Counted from the first letter of the stretch, positions 43,703 to 53,831 are shown. The stretch: 64,000 bases of DNA from Nocardia nova (GCF_002933465.1 NZ_PSZE01000020.1:1-64000); one strand, 5' to 3'. Program-made: numbers and translations. The notes: generated by a model not told the origin, from the sequence alone.

Positions 43703-46700
43703 ATGCGATCGGATAGCTCGGTGCGACTGGTGCGCCGCAGTGAGACCGCACCCCGGCCACGCGAATGGGGTGCCGATGTCCGAACGCTGTTCGCGGGTGG
43801 GTCGGGTGCCGACCCGGGCTGGCGGCCCTGGCAGGTGCTGGGTGGTCCCGGCACCGGGAAGACCGCGCTGCTCACCGATCTCGCCGTCGATCGCATCGTC
43901 GCGGGTGCGGACCCGGAATCGGTGCTGGTGCTCACCCACTCCAAACAGGCCGCGCTGCGGGTCCGCAACGCCCTCACCCGGCAATTGACCGCCCTCGCGC
44001 CGGAACTCGGCGGGGTGCCGGGCGCCAGCCGCGAGCCGATGGTGCGCACGGTGCACTCCTATGCCTTCGCGATCCTGCGCACGCACGCGGCCGCTCGGGG
44101 CAATCCGCCGCCGCGGCTGCTGACCGGCGCCGAACAGGACGTGGTCCTGCGCGAGATGGTGCGCGGCGAACTCGCCGACATGTCGGCAGGCGGCGAGGTG
44201 CTGTGGCCGCCGCGCCTGCACGCCGCACTCGGCACCAACGGTTTCGCCGAGCAACTGCGCGATCTGATGTTGCGCGCCACCGAGCGTGATCTGGGACCCG
44301 AGGATCTGATCGAACTGGGGCGCCTGCACGAACGCGAGGAATGGGAGGCGGCCGGATCGTTCGCGCAGCGCTACGAGCAGTCGATGCTGTTGCGCTGGTC
44401 GGTCGGCGTCCAAGCCCCCGAGGCCAGCGCGCCCGCTCTGGACGCCGCCGAACTGGTCGGCGCGGCGCTGGATGTGCTGATCGAGGACGACGAACTGCTC
44501 GCCGCCGAGCGCGAACGCCTCCGCACCCTGTTGGTCGACGACGCCCAGCATGTGGATCCGCTTGCCGCGCAACTAATTCGCGCGATCGGATCGGGTCCGG
44601 CGACCACCGTCGTGGCCGGCGACCCGGATCAGGCGGTCTTCAGTTTCCGAGGCGCGGACACCCGCTTCGTCACCGAACCCGACGCCCCACCCGAACGCCG
44701 GATCATCCTGCACGACGATCATCGCTGCGCGCCGGCGGTCCACGACGCGGTCGCCCGGATCGCCGCCCGCATGCCGGGCCGAACCGAGCACCGCTTCGAT
44801 GCCCGGACCGGCGGGCCCCATCTGCTCGGCGATCCGGCCGTCGACGGGCAGGCGCTGGTGCGGGTACTCACCACCCCGGCCAAGGAGGCGGCGCTGATCG
44901 CCGATCACCTGCGGCGCGCCCACCTCACCGCGGAGGTGCCGTGGTCGCGGATGGCGGTCGTCGTGCGCTCGGTGCCGCTGTCGCTGGGGCCGCTGCGCCG
45001 CGCGCTCACCGCCGCGGGAGTGCCGGTGCTGCAACCGAAACCGGATATCCCACTGGCCCGGCGGCGCGGTGCGGCGTGGATGCTGCAGTCGCTGCGCGCC
45101 CTGCTGGTGGTCGAACGCGGACGCCCGGAGATGTTCTCCGAGGACGACGCGCTCGATCTGCTGCTGGGCCCGCTCGGCGGCGCGGATCAGATCAGTCTGC
45201 GCCGCCTGCGCCGGGGCGTTCGCCGCGCGCTGATCGAGTGCGGGTATCCCCGAGCCGAGCCGCGCCCGGGTGGCCACGGCGACGCGGAGTGGGGAGCCGG
45301 CGAGCCGGAAGCCGAATCCGCTACGCGGACAGGCGAATCCGGGCCGAGTGTGCCCGGTGATGCCGATTCCGCACCACCGGCGCGCGGCTCGTCGACAGTC
45401 GAGGAGTCGCCGGAGGCCCTCGCTCCCTATTCCGAACTCGACCGGTCTTCGGCGGTCGTGCTGCGCGACCTCATCACCGGAGTCGGTGATCGCTCCCTGC
45501 TCGACCGGCTCACCGAGGTCGAGGTGGCGCCGCTGGTCCGGGTACTGCGGGCGGTCGACCGGGCGCGGCGGGCGCTGCGCCGCGGGGCCGGGGTCGAGGA
45601 TGCGTTGTGGGCGTTGTGGACGGCGTCGCGGCTGGAGAAGCGCTGGGTGGCGCAGTCCGAGCGCGGCGGGGCCGGTGCCGTGCAGGCCGATCGCGACCTG
45701 GATGCCGCGGTCGGGCTGTTCGACGCCGCTGCCGCCTACGTCGACCGGCTGCCCGGCGCATCGGTCGAGGGATTCGTCGAATATCTGGAACAGCAGGAGA
45801 TCAACCAGGATTCGGCTCCGCTGACCGAACCCGGTGACGCGGTGGCGATCGTGAGCGCGCACGCCGCGGCCGGCCGGGAATGGGATGTGGTGGCCGTCGC
45901 CGGAGTGCAGGAGGGGATCTGGCCCAACCTGCGGCCGCGCGGAACCCTGCTCGGCATCGAGGAACTGGTCGACCTCGTCGGAGGCGTGGCCGATCCGGGC
46001 GAACAGGTCAGCCGGGCCGCGCCGATCCTCGCCGAGGAGCGCCGGCTGCTGCTGCTGGCGTGCAGCCGGGCTCGGCACAGCCTGCTGGTGACCGCGGTCG
46101 AATCCGTCACCGGCGACCGCGATCTGGTGCCCTCCCGATTCCTGGCCGAACTCGATCCGGAGGCCGAACCGGGGGAGCCGGGGCGTATTCCGCCACCGGT
46201 CGATCCGGGGCGCGCGCTGGTCGCGCAGGCGCTGATCGCCGAATTGCGCGGTGTGGTCTGTGACGACGGCGCCGATCCCGCCCGCCGGGACCGGGCCGCC
46301 ACCCAGCTGGCCAGGCTGGCCGCGGCCGGTGTGCGCGGCGCGCATCCGGACGAGTGGTACGGCATCGCGGATCCGAGTTCGGAACTGGCGCTGTGGGACG
46401 ACGGTGACGGGCCGGTCGCCCTGTCGCCGTCGACAGTCGAGCTGTTGCAGACCTGTCCGCTGCGCTGGGCACTGGAACGGCACGGTGGCAGCGACGGTGA
46501 CAACCCGCATGCCGTCAAGGGGAATCTCGTACACACCCTGGTCCAGGCGCTGGCCGGGCGGGTGACCGAGGAGCAGGTGAAGGCCGCGCTGGTCAAGGCG
46601 TGGAAGGCCGTCGACCCCACTTCCGGGGACGACGGCCCGCACAGCTGGCACTCCCGGCTGGAGTTGCGTCGCACCGAATCCATGGTCGACACCTTCCTCG

Positions 46701-47221
46701 CCTGGTTGCGCAACACCCGCGCCGAGCTGGCCGAGGTCGGTGTCGAGGTGCCGGTGGACTGCGTGCTGCCGGCCCGCGATCCGGACGAGGTGCCGGTGCG
46801 GATCCGCGGCCGGGTCGACCGGGTGGAGCGTGATGCGCTGGGCCGCTTCGTCATCGTCGACGTCAAGACCGGCAAGACCCCGATCTCCAAACAGGCCGCT
46901 CAGGATCACGCGCAGCTGGCGACCTACCAGGTGGCCGCCGGGGCGGGCGGATTTTCCGCGGAGGTGGACGGCGACCGGGTCGAACCGGGCGGCGCCCGAC
47001 TCGTCTACGTCGCCAAACCCAGTCGCGACGGGGCCACCGAGCGGTTGCAGACCGCACTCGATTCCGACGGTATCGCCCAGTGGCGCAAGGTGATTCACGA
47101 TGCGGCGGCCGCCACCCGTGGGCCTGGCTTTCTGGCCGTGCGCAACGACGGCTGCCGGCACTGCCAGGTGGCCGGCAGTTGCCCGGTGCAGGACACCGGC
47201 CGCCAGGTGACGGATCGATGA
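43703..47221 (+). CDS. adnA: Helicase-nuclease subunit AdnA
   Basis: A 1172-residue subunit of the AdnAB motor-nuclease, the actinobacterial counterpart of RecBCD/AddAB that resects double-strand breaks. UvrD-like motifs: Walker A GGPGTGKT (about residue 50), motif II LLVDDAQHVD, motif III VAGDPDQAVFSFRG, and LLLLACSRARHSLL near motif VI. The C-terminal RecB-type nuclease has VDVKTGKT, and the cysteines of CPLRW and CRHCQVAGSC fit an AddB-like [4Fe-4S] site. Motif II is DDAQ, not DExQ. ATG (MRSDSSVRLV) is chosen; GTG at 43679 is possible. A Ser/Glu/Pro-rich insert lies near residues 525-575. The stop overlaps adnB. Confidence 0.93.
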   Translation: MRSDSSVRLVRRSETAPRPREWGADVRTLFAGGSGADPGWRPWQVLGGPGTGKTALLTDLAVDRIVAGADPESVLVLTHSKQAALRVRNALTRQLTALAPELGGVPGASREPMVRTVHSYAFAILRTHAAARGNPPPRLLTGAEQDVVLREMVRGELADMSAGGEVLWPPRLHAALGTNGFAEQLRDLMLRATERDLGPEDLIELGRLHEREEWEAAGSFAQRYEQSMLLRWSVGVQAPEASAPALDAAELVGAALDVLIEDDELLAAERERLRTLLVDDAQHVDPLAAQLIRAIGSGPATTVVAGDPDQAVFSFRGADTRFVTEPDAPPERRIILHDDHRCAPAVHDAVARIAARMPGRTEHRFDARTGGPHLLGDPAVDGQALVRVLTTPAKEAALIADHLRRAHLTAEVPWSRMAVVVRSVPLSLGPLRRALTAAGVPVLQPKPDIPLARRRGAAWMLQSLRALLVVERGRPEMFSEDDALDLLLGPLGGADQISLRRLRRGVRRALIECGYPRAEPRPGGHGDAEWGAGEPEAESATRTGESGPSVPGDADSAPPARGSSTVEESPEALAPYSELDRSSAVVLRDLITGVGDRSLLDRLTEVEVAPLVRVLRAVDRARRALRRGAGVEDALWALWTASRLEKRWVAQSERGGAGAVQADRDLDAAVGLFDAAAAYVDRLPGASVEGFVEYLEQQEINQDSAPLTEPGDAVAIVSAHAAAGREWDVVAVAGVQEGIWPNLRPRGTLLGIEELVDLVGGVADPGEQVSRAAPILAEERRLLLLACSRARHSLLVTAVESVTGDRDLVPSRFLAELDPEAEPGEPGRIPPPVDPGRALVAQALIAELRGVVCDDGADPARRDRAATQLARLAAAGVRGAHPDEWYGIADPSSELALWDDGDGPVALSPSTVELLQTCPLRWALERHGGSDGDNPHAVKGNLVHTLVQALAGRVTEEQVKAALVKAWKAVDPTSGDDGPHSWHSRLELRRTESMVDTFLAWLRNTRAELAEVGVEVPVDCVLPARDPDEVPVRIRGRVDRVERDALGRFVIVDVKTGKTPISKQAAQDHAQLATYQVAAGAGGFSAEVDGDRVEPGGARLVYVAKPSRDGATERLQTALDSDGIAQWRKVIHDAAAATRGPGFLAVRNDGCRHCQVAGSCPVQDTGRQVTDR

Positions 47222-50200
47222 CGATCACGATCACGCCGGAGCAGTTGGCGCAGGCACTCGGCCTGCCGCCACCCACCGACGAACAGTCCGCCGTCATCGC
47301 CGCACCGCTCGGCCCGACGCTCGTGGTGGCCGGTGCGGGCGCGGGCAAGACCGAGACGATGGCCGCCCGGGTGGTCTGGATGGTCGCCAATCGGCTGGTC
47401 GCCCCGGACGCGGTGCTGGGCCTGACGTTCACCCGAAAAGCCGCGCAGCAGTTGACGGCCCGTATTCGCACCCGTCTGGCGCGGCTGGCCGGATCGCCGC
47501 TGCTGCGCGAGATCGACAGCACCGGCCGTCTGCGCGCGACACTGATCGGCTCCGAACCGGAGATCAGCACCTATCACTCCTACGCCGGGCGGCTGCTGTC
47601 CGAACACGGTCTGCTGCTGCCCGTGGAGCCCTCGGCCACCCTGCTCACCGAAACGCAGTTGTGGCAGCTCGCGCATCGGGTGGTCACCGGCTGGGACGGC
47701 GATCTCGATACCGAGCGCACGCCGGTATCGGTCACCGAGGCGGTGCTGGCGCTGTCCGGTCAGCTCGCCGAACATCTGGTGGAGCCCGAGCGGCTGGCGG
47801 TGGCGCATCGGGAGCTGGAGCGGCTGGTGGAGACGTTGCCGCCCGGTCCTCGTCAACGCGGTGGGCCGAATCAGGAGCTGCGCGCGATCGTCAAAGCCCA
47901 GCAGGATCGGGTGGCGCTGCTGCCCCTGGTCGCGCGACTCGGCGAGGAGTTGCGGCGCCGGGGCGCATTGGATTTCGGCTCGCAGATGTCGCTGGCCGCG
48001 CGGCTGGCCGCCACCCACGCCGAGGTCGGGGCGGCGGAACGCGAGCGGTTCCGCCTGGTGCTGCTGGACGAATACCAGGACACCGGGCACGCGCAGCGCA
48101 TTCTGCTCGCGGCATTGTTCGGTGATCGCGGCGCGGTCGGTCTCGGCGCCGAAGTGCCGGCGACGGATTTCGCCGGCCGCCCGGCGGTGACCGCGGTCGG
48201 CGATCCGATGCAGTCCATCTACGGCTGGCGCGGTGCGTCGGCGGCCAATCTGCCCCGCTTCACCACCGATTTCCCGGCCGCGCCGAATGTCGCCGCGCCG
48301 GTACTGCCGCTGCTGACGAGCTGGCGCAATCCGCCGGAGGCGCTGGATCTGGCGAATCTGGTCGCCGAACCACTGCGCGGCGCCGAGGGCGGCGTCACGG
48401 TCGACGCGCTGCGCCCCCGGCCGCAAGCGACGGCCGGAACCGTCGCGCTGGCTCTCACCGAAACCGTTGCCGAGGAACGGAACTGGGTCGCCGAGCGGAT
48501 CGCCGCGGAATGGGAGCAGTGTGCCGACGCCGGACGGCCACCGCCGACCTCCGCGGTCCTGGTGCGCCGCAACGCCGACGCGGCGCCGCTGGCCGAGGCG
48601 CTGCGCGCGCGGGGGCTGCCGGTGGAGATCGTCGGCCTCGGTGGTCTGCTCGCCACTCCGGAAGTGGCCGATATCGTGGCCACGCTGCGGTTGATCGCCG
48701 ATCCGGCGGCCGGTAGCGCCGCGATGCGCATTCTCACCGGCGCGCGCTGGCGGCTGGGCGTGAGCGATCTGAAAGCGTTGGCGGCGCGGGCGCGCGAGCT
48801 GTCGATCGTCGCGGCGCCGGGGCGCGCGGAAGCCATCACCGATACGGCCGGATTGTCGGAGGCGTTGCGGGCCGTGGCGCCCGAACCCGCCGAACAAGCC
48901 GGCATCGTGGATGCGATCGCCGATCCCGGTCCGGCGCAACGGTATTCGGAACTCGGATATGCGCGCATCGTCGCCCTGGGGCGGGAGCTGGCTGCCCTGC
49001 GCGAGCGCAGCGGGCAGTCGCTGCCGGAACTGGTCGCCGATGTGGAACGCACGATCGGGGTCGGGGTGGAAACCCAGACCCGCCGCGCCGCCGCGGGCGC
49101 CGGCGCCGGGCGTGAACATCTGGACGCCTTCGCCGACGTGGTCGCGGGCTATGCCGGTGACCACCGTGCCACCCTGCCCGGCCTGCTGAGCTTCCTGGCC
49201 GCCGCCGAAGAGGTCGAAAACGGTTTGGAGCCGGGCGAAGTGGAGGTGGCGCACGACCGTGTCCAGGTGCTCACCGTGCATGCGGCCAAGGGGCTGGAGT
49301 GGGAGGTCGTGGCCGTACCGCACGTATCGCGGAGCTTGTTTCCCTCCGGGAACGCCGCCGCGACCTGGCTCGGCGCGCTCGCTGAACTCCCCACCTCCCT
49401 GCGTGGTGACCGGCAGCGCGACAGTGACGGCGACGCGACAGATTCCGCGCCGGTGCGCGACGGCGTTCCGGTCCTCGACCTCACCGACCTGTACGACCGC
49501 ACGGATCTGGAACGGGCGATCAAACAGCACAAGGAGGCGCTGGCCCGCCGCCGCCTCGATGAGGAACGCCGCCTGTTCTACGTGGCGCTCACCAGAACCG
49601 AACGCGCGCTGTTCGTTTCGGCCCACCACTGGGCCGAGACCGGCTCCACGCCGAAGGGCCCCTCGGATTTCCTGCTCGAATTGAAACGGTGGACCGAACA
49701 CCCGCAGTCACCCGGACACGGCAGCGTGCGCGTCGACGTCTGGGCCGACCCACCACCCCCGGACGCACCCAACCCCTTCACCGACAATCCCGCCGTGGCC
49801 GACTGGCCTCGCGACCCGCTCGGCGTGCGGCGGCCGGCAGTCGAAGCGGGGGCGGCCCTGGTCCGTACCGCGCTCGCACACCTTCCGCCCGAGCCTGGCC
49901 GTCGTGATCATCGCAAGCAGACGTCGAACGGCCATACCGCTCCCGTCCGGGGCGATGTTCCCTCGGTTCCCTCCCGCCGGGCCCAGGACGACCCGGGCGC
50001 ACTCGAATCTCCGCGTCAGTTGGACCTGTTCGCCGACCTGACGAACGACCCGGCGACCTCCGGTACGAACGGCGGCAACGGACCGGGCGAGGAGGAACGC
50101 GCGGCGCCCGCCCAGCCCGACCCGGATCCCGAAGGCTGGGCCGCCGATGTCGACGCGCTGCTCACCGAGCACTTCGCGACGGCCGAGGGCATTCACGAAG

Positions 50201-50937
50201 TGGAGTTGCCCGCGCAGCTGCCCGCCACCGCGCTGGTGGATATGCGGGCCGATCCGGCGAAGCTCGCGGCCCGGCTGCGGCGGCCGCTGCCGTATCCGCC
50301 GAGTCCGCTCGCCCGGCGCGGCACCGCATTTCACGCGTGGCTACAGCGCTGGTTCGGCGCGGTCGGGCTGCTCGATTTCGACGAACTGCCCGGCGCCGCC
50401 GACAGTGGTGCGGGCGATGCCGATCTGATTCGGCTGCAGGAAGCGTTCCTGGCCTCGCCGTGGGCCGACCGCAACCCCATCGATGTCGAGGTGGGATTCG
50501 AGACCAGCATCGGCGGCACGCTCATTCGTGGCCGGATGGACGCGGTGTTCAGCGAACCCGGCGGCCGCTGGCTGGTCGTGGACTGGAAGACCGGCGCGGA
50601 ACCGACACGCGCGGAAGAACGCTCGGTCGCGATGCAGCTGGCCGTCTACCGGGTCGCCTGGGCTCGCATGATGGCCGCGCAGACCGGGGAAGCCGAAGAG
50701 CTCGTGCTGGACAAGGTCGGCGCCGCATTCCATTACGTCCGCAGCGGCCGGACGGTCGCGCCGGCCGAACTGCCGGGGCCGGCCGAGCTGGCCGACCTCA
50801 TCGCCGAGGTCGCGCCCGCCTGGGCGCCGGCCGCCGGCTCGCCGGCGCGGGACGGCCCGGAACTCGCCGATGACCTCCCGCCCGACCAGGACCTGGTGTC
50901 CGAAGCCGATGTCGCCTCCGACTATCTGCCCGAGTGA
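47218..50937 (+). CDS. adnB: Helicase-nuclease subunit AdnB
   Basis: A 1239-residue partner of AdnA. Its helicase motifs are all canonical: Walker A AGAGAGKTE (about residue 38), motif II LLDEYQDTGHA, motif III VGDPMQSIYGWRGAS and motif VI FYVALTRTERAL. The C-terminal nuclease has VVDWKTGAEP with the DxK pair. In Mycobacterium AdnB is the leading 3'-5' motor, and this sequence fits that. An insertion of about 90 Pro/Asp/Gly-rich residues (near 900-990) separates motor and nuclease domains and makes it longer than the Mycobacterium protein. ATGA overlap with adnA ensures equal synthesis. Confidence 0.94.
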   Translation: MTITITPEQLAQALGLPPPTDEQSAVIAAPLGPTLVVAGAGAGKTETMAARVVWMVANRLVAPDAVLGLTFTRKAAQQLTARIRTRLARLAGSPLLREIDSTGRLRATLIGSEPEISTYHSYAGRLLSEHGLLLPVEPSATLLTETQLWQLAHRVVTGWDGDLDTERTPVSVTEAVLALSGQLAEHLVEPERLAVAHRELERLVETLPPGPRQRGGPNQELRAIVKAQQDRVALLPLVARLGEELRRRGALDFGSQMSLAARLAATHAEVGAAERERFRLVLLDEYQDTGHAQRILLAALFGDRGAVGLGAEVPATDFAGRPAVTAVGDPMQSIYGWRGASAANLPRFTTDFPAAPNVAAPVLPLLTSWRNPPEALDLANLVAEPLRGAEGGVTVDALRPRPQATAGTVALALTETVAEERNWVAERIAAEWEQCADAGRPPPTSAVLVRRNADAAPLAEALRARGLPVEIVGLGGLLATPEVADIVATLRLIADPAAGSAAMRILTGARWRLGVSDLKALAARARELSIVAAPGRAEAITDTAGLSEALRAVAPEPAEQAGIVDAIADPGPAQRYSELGYARIVALGRELAALRERSGQSLPELVADVERTIGVGVETQTRRAAAGAGAGREHLDAFADVVAGYAGDHRATLPGLLSFLAAAEEVENGLEPGEVEVAHDRVQVLTVHAAKGLEWEVVAVPHVSRSLFPSGNAAATWLGALAELPTSLRGDRQRDSDGDATDSAPVRDGVPVLDLTDLYDRTDLERAIKQHKEALARRRLDEERRLFYVALTRTERALFVSAHHWAETGSTPKGPSDFLLELKRWTEHPQSPGHGSVRVDVWADPPPPDAPNPFTDNPAVADWPRDPLGVRRPAVEAGAALVRTALAHLPPEPGRRDHRKQTSNGHTAPVRGDVPSVPSRRAQDDPGALESPRQLDLFADLTNDPATSGTNGGNGPGEEERAAPAQPDPDPEGWAADVDALLTEHFATAEGIHEVELPAQLPATALVDMRADPAKLAARLRRPLPYPPSPLARRGTAFHAWLQRWFGAVGLLDFDELPGAADSGAGDADLIRLQEAFLASPWADRNPIDVEVGFETSIGGTLIRGRMDAVFSEPGGRWLVVDWKTGAEPTRAEERSVAMQLAVYRVAWARMMAAQTGEAEELVLDKVGAAFHYVRSGRTVAPAELPGPAELADLIAEVAPAWAPAAGSPARDGPELADDLPPDQDLVSEADVASDYLPE

Positions 50938-50950
50938 AAGCCGTTGCGCC

Positions 50951-51343
50951 TCAGGCGGCTTCGCGGCTGATGCGCAAAGCCTGAGTGATCATCGGCACCT
51001 GGAACGGCAGCCGCAGCACCGACGCCCACTTGGTCGCCTTGGCCGCCTTCGGATTTCGCACCGAGTCGGCGGCGAACTGGATGTTGGCCGGGAAGACCGC
51101 GACGAACAACAGCACCGCGAGCCGGCCCCCCAGCCGTCGGGTGCGTGGGGCCGCCAAGGCGGCCGCCACGCCGATTTCGGCCACACCCGATGCGTAGGTG
51201 TAGGTGCGTGCCCGTCCGGGCAGGGCGGGCGGCACGATCGAATCGAAGGACTTGGGCACCACGAAATGCAGCGTGCCCATGCCGAACAGCGCGGCGCTCA
51301 TCAGCACCGCTCGCCGCTGTGAGCCTCGACCGGCGTCACTCAT
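50951..51343 (-). CDS. DoxX-like membrane protein
   Basis: A 130-residue membrane protein with four short helices (LMSAALFGMGTLHFVVP; ASGVAEIGVAAALAA; LAVLLFVAVFPANIQ; and a last amphipathic segment with PFQVPMITQALRI). This is the small DoxX/MauE-type fold. Some DoxX proteins work with thiol-redox or sulfur enzymes; this one has no cysteine, so such a role is doubtful. ATG start, convergent with adnB (13-base gap) and divergent from the channel gene. Confidence 0.75.
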   Translation of the reverse strand: MSDAGRGSQRRAVLMSAALFGMGTLHFVVPKSFDSIVPPALPGRARTYTYASGVAEIGVAAALAAPRTRRLGGRLAVLLFVAVFPANIQFAADSVRNPKAAKATKWASVLRLPFQVPMITQALRISREAA

Positions 51344-51515
51344 GCTGTGTTCCTTTCTCCGCCCCCGGCTCCGCGCTCTCTCCGCCGCGAGTGGGGCCGC
51401 TCCGTGACGACGCTACGCTCCTGCCTACTCGCGTGCCCAGTCCCTCGAGTCGCCATCCGGCCGGTACGCTGCCGATCTGTGGCACAGGTGAGCAACGACA
51501 TATCCGGGGGATACC

Positions 51516-52574
51516 GTGTTCGGTGACAGCTCACGCGGTCTGGGCCGTTTGACGGATCGTCCCGATTACGCGCTGGTCGGCATTCTGCGCATTCCCGAAA
51601 TCCGGACCAGCCCGTGGGTCTCGCTGACCCGCCGGGTCGCGTTCGCGGTGCTGCTGCTGGTGGCGGCGACGCTGGTGGTCTATTTCGGCCGCGCGGGATA
51701 TCACGACAACCGCGGCGAGGAACTGACCCTCCTCGACGCCGCCTACTATTCGACGGTCTCGCTGTCGACCACCGGCTACGGCGACATCACCCCGACCACG
51801 GAGCAGGCGCGGCTGATCAACACGATCGTCATCACCCCGCTGCGCGTGCTGTTCCTGATCGTCTTGGTCGGCACCACCCTGCAGGTCCTCACCGAGCGGT
51901 CACGGCAGGCGTTCAAAATTCAGCGATGGAGGCAGAAGGTGCGTAATCACACCGTGGTCGTGGGATACGGGACGAAGGGCCGGACCGCTGTCGACGCGAT
52001 GCTCGGCGACGGGGTGCAACCGGCCGAGATCGTGGTGGTCGACACCGACGCGACCGTCTTGGAGGCCGCGGCCAATGCCGGGCTGGTGACGGTGCACGGC
52101 TCGGCGACGCAATCGGATGTGCTGCGGCTGGCCGGAGCGCAGCACGCGTCCTCCCTGGTCATCGCCGCGAATCGGGACGACACCGCCGTACTGGTCACGC
52201 TCACCGCGCGAGAACTCAATGCCAAGGCCAAGATCGTCGCGTCGATCCGGGAGGCCGAGAACACCCATCTGTTGCGACAATCGGGTGCGGATTCGGTCGT
52301 GGTCTCCTCGGAGACCGCGGGCCGGCTGCTCGGTATCGCGACCACCACCCCCAGCGTCGTCGACATGATCGAGGACCTGCTCACCCCGGAGGCCGGGTTC
52401 GCGATCGCCGAACGCGACGTGGAATCCGACGAGGTCGGTGGCTCGCCGCGCCATCTGCGGGATATCGTGCTCGGCGTGGTCCGGGAGGGCACGCTGATCC
52501 GCGTCGACGAGCCGGAGGTCGACGCCCTGGAAACCGGCGACAAACTCCTCTACATCCGCCGCGTGCACAAATAA
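51516..52574 (+). CDS. Potassium channel with RCK/TrkA-N domain (Rv3200c-like)
   Basis: A 352-residue two-helix ion channel. TM1 is about residues 41-62 (AFAVLLLVAATLVVYF), the pore helix and K+ filter STTGYGD about 86-92, TM2 NTIVITPLRVLFLIVLVG. The cytoplasmic RCK domain begins at VVVGYGTKGRTA (about 147) with a GxGxxG-type nucleotide loop and acidic VVVDTD. A C-terminal TrkA-C-like subdomain follows. Such channels open on binding of NAD(H), ATP or Ca2+. GTG start with GGGGGA upstream. Position next to adnB and nudC matches Rv3200c. Confidence 0.88.
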   Translation: MFGDSSRGLGRLTDRPDYALVGILRIPEIRTSPWVSLTRRVAFAVLLLVAATLVVYFGRAGYHDNRGEELTLLDAAYYSTVSLSTTGYGDITPTTEQARLINTIVITPLRVLFLIVLVGTTLQVLTERSRQAFKIQRWRQKVRNHTVVVGYGTKGRTAVDAMLGDGVQPAEIVVVDTDATVLEAAANAGLVTVHGSATQSDVLRLAGAQHASSLVIAANRDDTAVLVTLTARELNAKAKIVASIREAENTHLLRQSGADSVVVSSETAGRLLGIATTTPSVVDMIEDLLTPEAGFAIAERDVESDEVGGSPRHLRDIVLGVVREGTLIRVDEPEVDALETGDKLLYIRRVHK

Positions 52575-52631
52575 CCCGGACCGAGGATGCCTGCTCCGGG
52601 CACATCCCAACCACCGCGATACTCTCGAAGC

Positions 52632-53558
52632 GTGTCGGTATTCGAACTGAATGGTCTTCCACTGCTGTCTCGTTCCGCCCTCGATCGTGCCGAGACGTTG
52701 CGCTCGGACGAGCAGGCGTTGAAGCAAGGATGGGCCGAGGCCAAACTGGTACGGATGAACCGGCGGGGGCAGGTTCGGATCGACGGTGATCAGCTCGTGC
52801 TCGAAGCGGCGCTGGACTATGCGTCCGAGCCGGTGCCCGAGGCGGTCCTGCTGGGCGTGGTCGACGGCGCGCACATCTGGGCGGTCCGGGACAACGAGCT
52901 CGAAGGTCGGCTGATGGATCTGCGGGTGGTCGGGAGCTCGCTGCACCTCGACGATGTGATTCTCGGCATTCTGTCCACCGCGCTGGCGCTGCTGAACTGG
53001 CACGACCGTGCCCGCTACAGCGCCGTCGACGGCAGCCCGACCACCGTGTCGAATGCCGGCTGGTCCCGCGTCAACGCCTCCGGGCACGAGGAATTCCCGC
53101 GCATCGATCCGGCCATCATCTGCCTGGTGCACGACGGCGGCGACCGGGTCCTGCTCGGCCGGCAGCAGAGCTGGCCGGAGCAGATGTTCTCGCTACTGGC
53201 GGGCTTCGTCGAGGCGGGGGAGTCGCTGGAACGCTGCGTCGAGCGCGAGGTTCTCGAGGAGGTCGGTGTCGCGGTGCGCGATATCCGCTACCTCGGCAGT
53301 CAGCCGTGGCCGCTGCCGCGTTCGCTCATGCTGGGGTTCGCCGCGGTCGCCGATCCCGACGCGCCGCTGGTCTTCTCCGACGGCGAGATCGCCGAGGCCC
53401 ACTGGTTCACCCGCGACGAGGTGCGCACGGCACTGGCCGCGGGCGCGTGGGGGTCGGTCACCGGCGATACCGGAAATGCCGAGCAGCAGCGACTACTGCT
53501 GCCGGGCTCCATTTCCATCGCCCGCACCATCGTCGAATCCTGGGCTGCGGCAGGCTGA
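52632..53558 (+). CDS. nudC: NADH pyrophosphatase / NAD-decapping Nudix hydrolase
   Basis: A 308-residue NudC. It hydrolyses NADH (and NAD caps on RNA) to NMNH and AMP with Mg2+. The Nudix box is complete: G-F-V-E-A-G-E-S-L-E then REVLEEVGV (about residues 199-221), followed by the NudC marker SQPWPLPRSLM. The four-cysteine zinc site of E. coli NudC is not present: the segment RYSAVDGSPTTVSNAGWS before EFPRIDP has none. GTG start (MSVFELNG). It is the Rv3199c counterpart; in mycobacteria NudC activity has been linked to isoniazid/ethionamide-NAD adduct breakdown. Confidence 0.92.
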   Translation: MSVFELNGLPLLSRSALDRAETLRSDEQALKQGWAEAKLVRMNRRGQVRIDGDQLVLEAALDYASEPVPEAVLLGVVDGAHIWAVRDNELEGRLMDLRVVGSSLHLDDVILGILSTALALLNWHDRARYSAVDGSPTTVSNAGWSRVNASGHEEFPRIDPAIICLVHDGGDRVLLGRQQSWPEQMFSLLAGFVEAGESLERCVEREVLEEVGVAVRDIRYLGSQPWPLPRSLMLGFAAVADPDAPLVFSDGEIAEAHWFTRDEVRTALAAGAWGSVTGDTGNAEQQRLLLPGSISIARTIVESWAAAG

Positions 53559-53579
53559 TTCGCCCGCGCTCGCCGTCGG

Positions 53580-53831
53580 TCAGCCGATCGCGGCGAGGGC
53601 GCTCTTCACCTGGGCGAGGCTCGGGTTGGTCGCGGTGGACCCGTCGGAATACTTGACGGTCGGCACCACGTGATTGCCGCCGTTCACGCTGCCGACGAAT
53701 TCGGCCGCTTCGGGATCCTGTTCGATGTCGACGACGGTGTAGGTGATCCCCGCCTCGTCGAGTTGCTTCTTCAGGCGGCGGCAGTAGCCACACCAGGTCG
53801 TCGAGTACATGGTCAGGTCAGTAGCAGTCAC
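53580..53831 (-). CDS. mrx1: Mycoredoxin
   Basis: An 83-residue glutaredoxin-fold oxidoreductase (MTATDLTMYSTTWCGYC; Cys14 and Cys17; GGNHVVPTVKYSDG with the cis-Pro). Mycoredoxin-1 removes mycothiol from S-mycothiolated proteins by the first cysteine, in the cytosol of mycothiol-making actinobacteria. CGYC is the usual motif and the length is normal. ATG start. It is convergent with nudC, 21 bases apart, as in Rv3198A-Rv3199c. Confidence 0.93.
   Translation of the reverse strand: MTATDLTMYSTTWCGYCRRLKKQLDEAGITYTVVDIEQDPEAAEFVGSVNGGNHVVPTVKYSDGSTATNPSLAQVKSALAAIG

Noticed and set aside
47095..49701. An 868-codon open frame antisense to adnB
   Set aside because: High GC leaves the opposite strand open; it has no domain and its composition is a shadow of the real codon bias. 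Similar long antisense frames at 44573-47161, 16773-18398 and 61430-63880 were rejected for the same reason.
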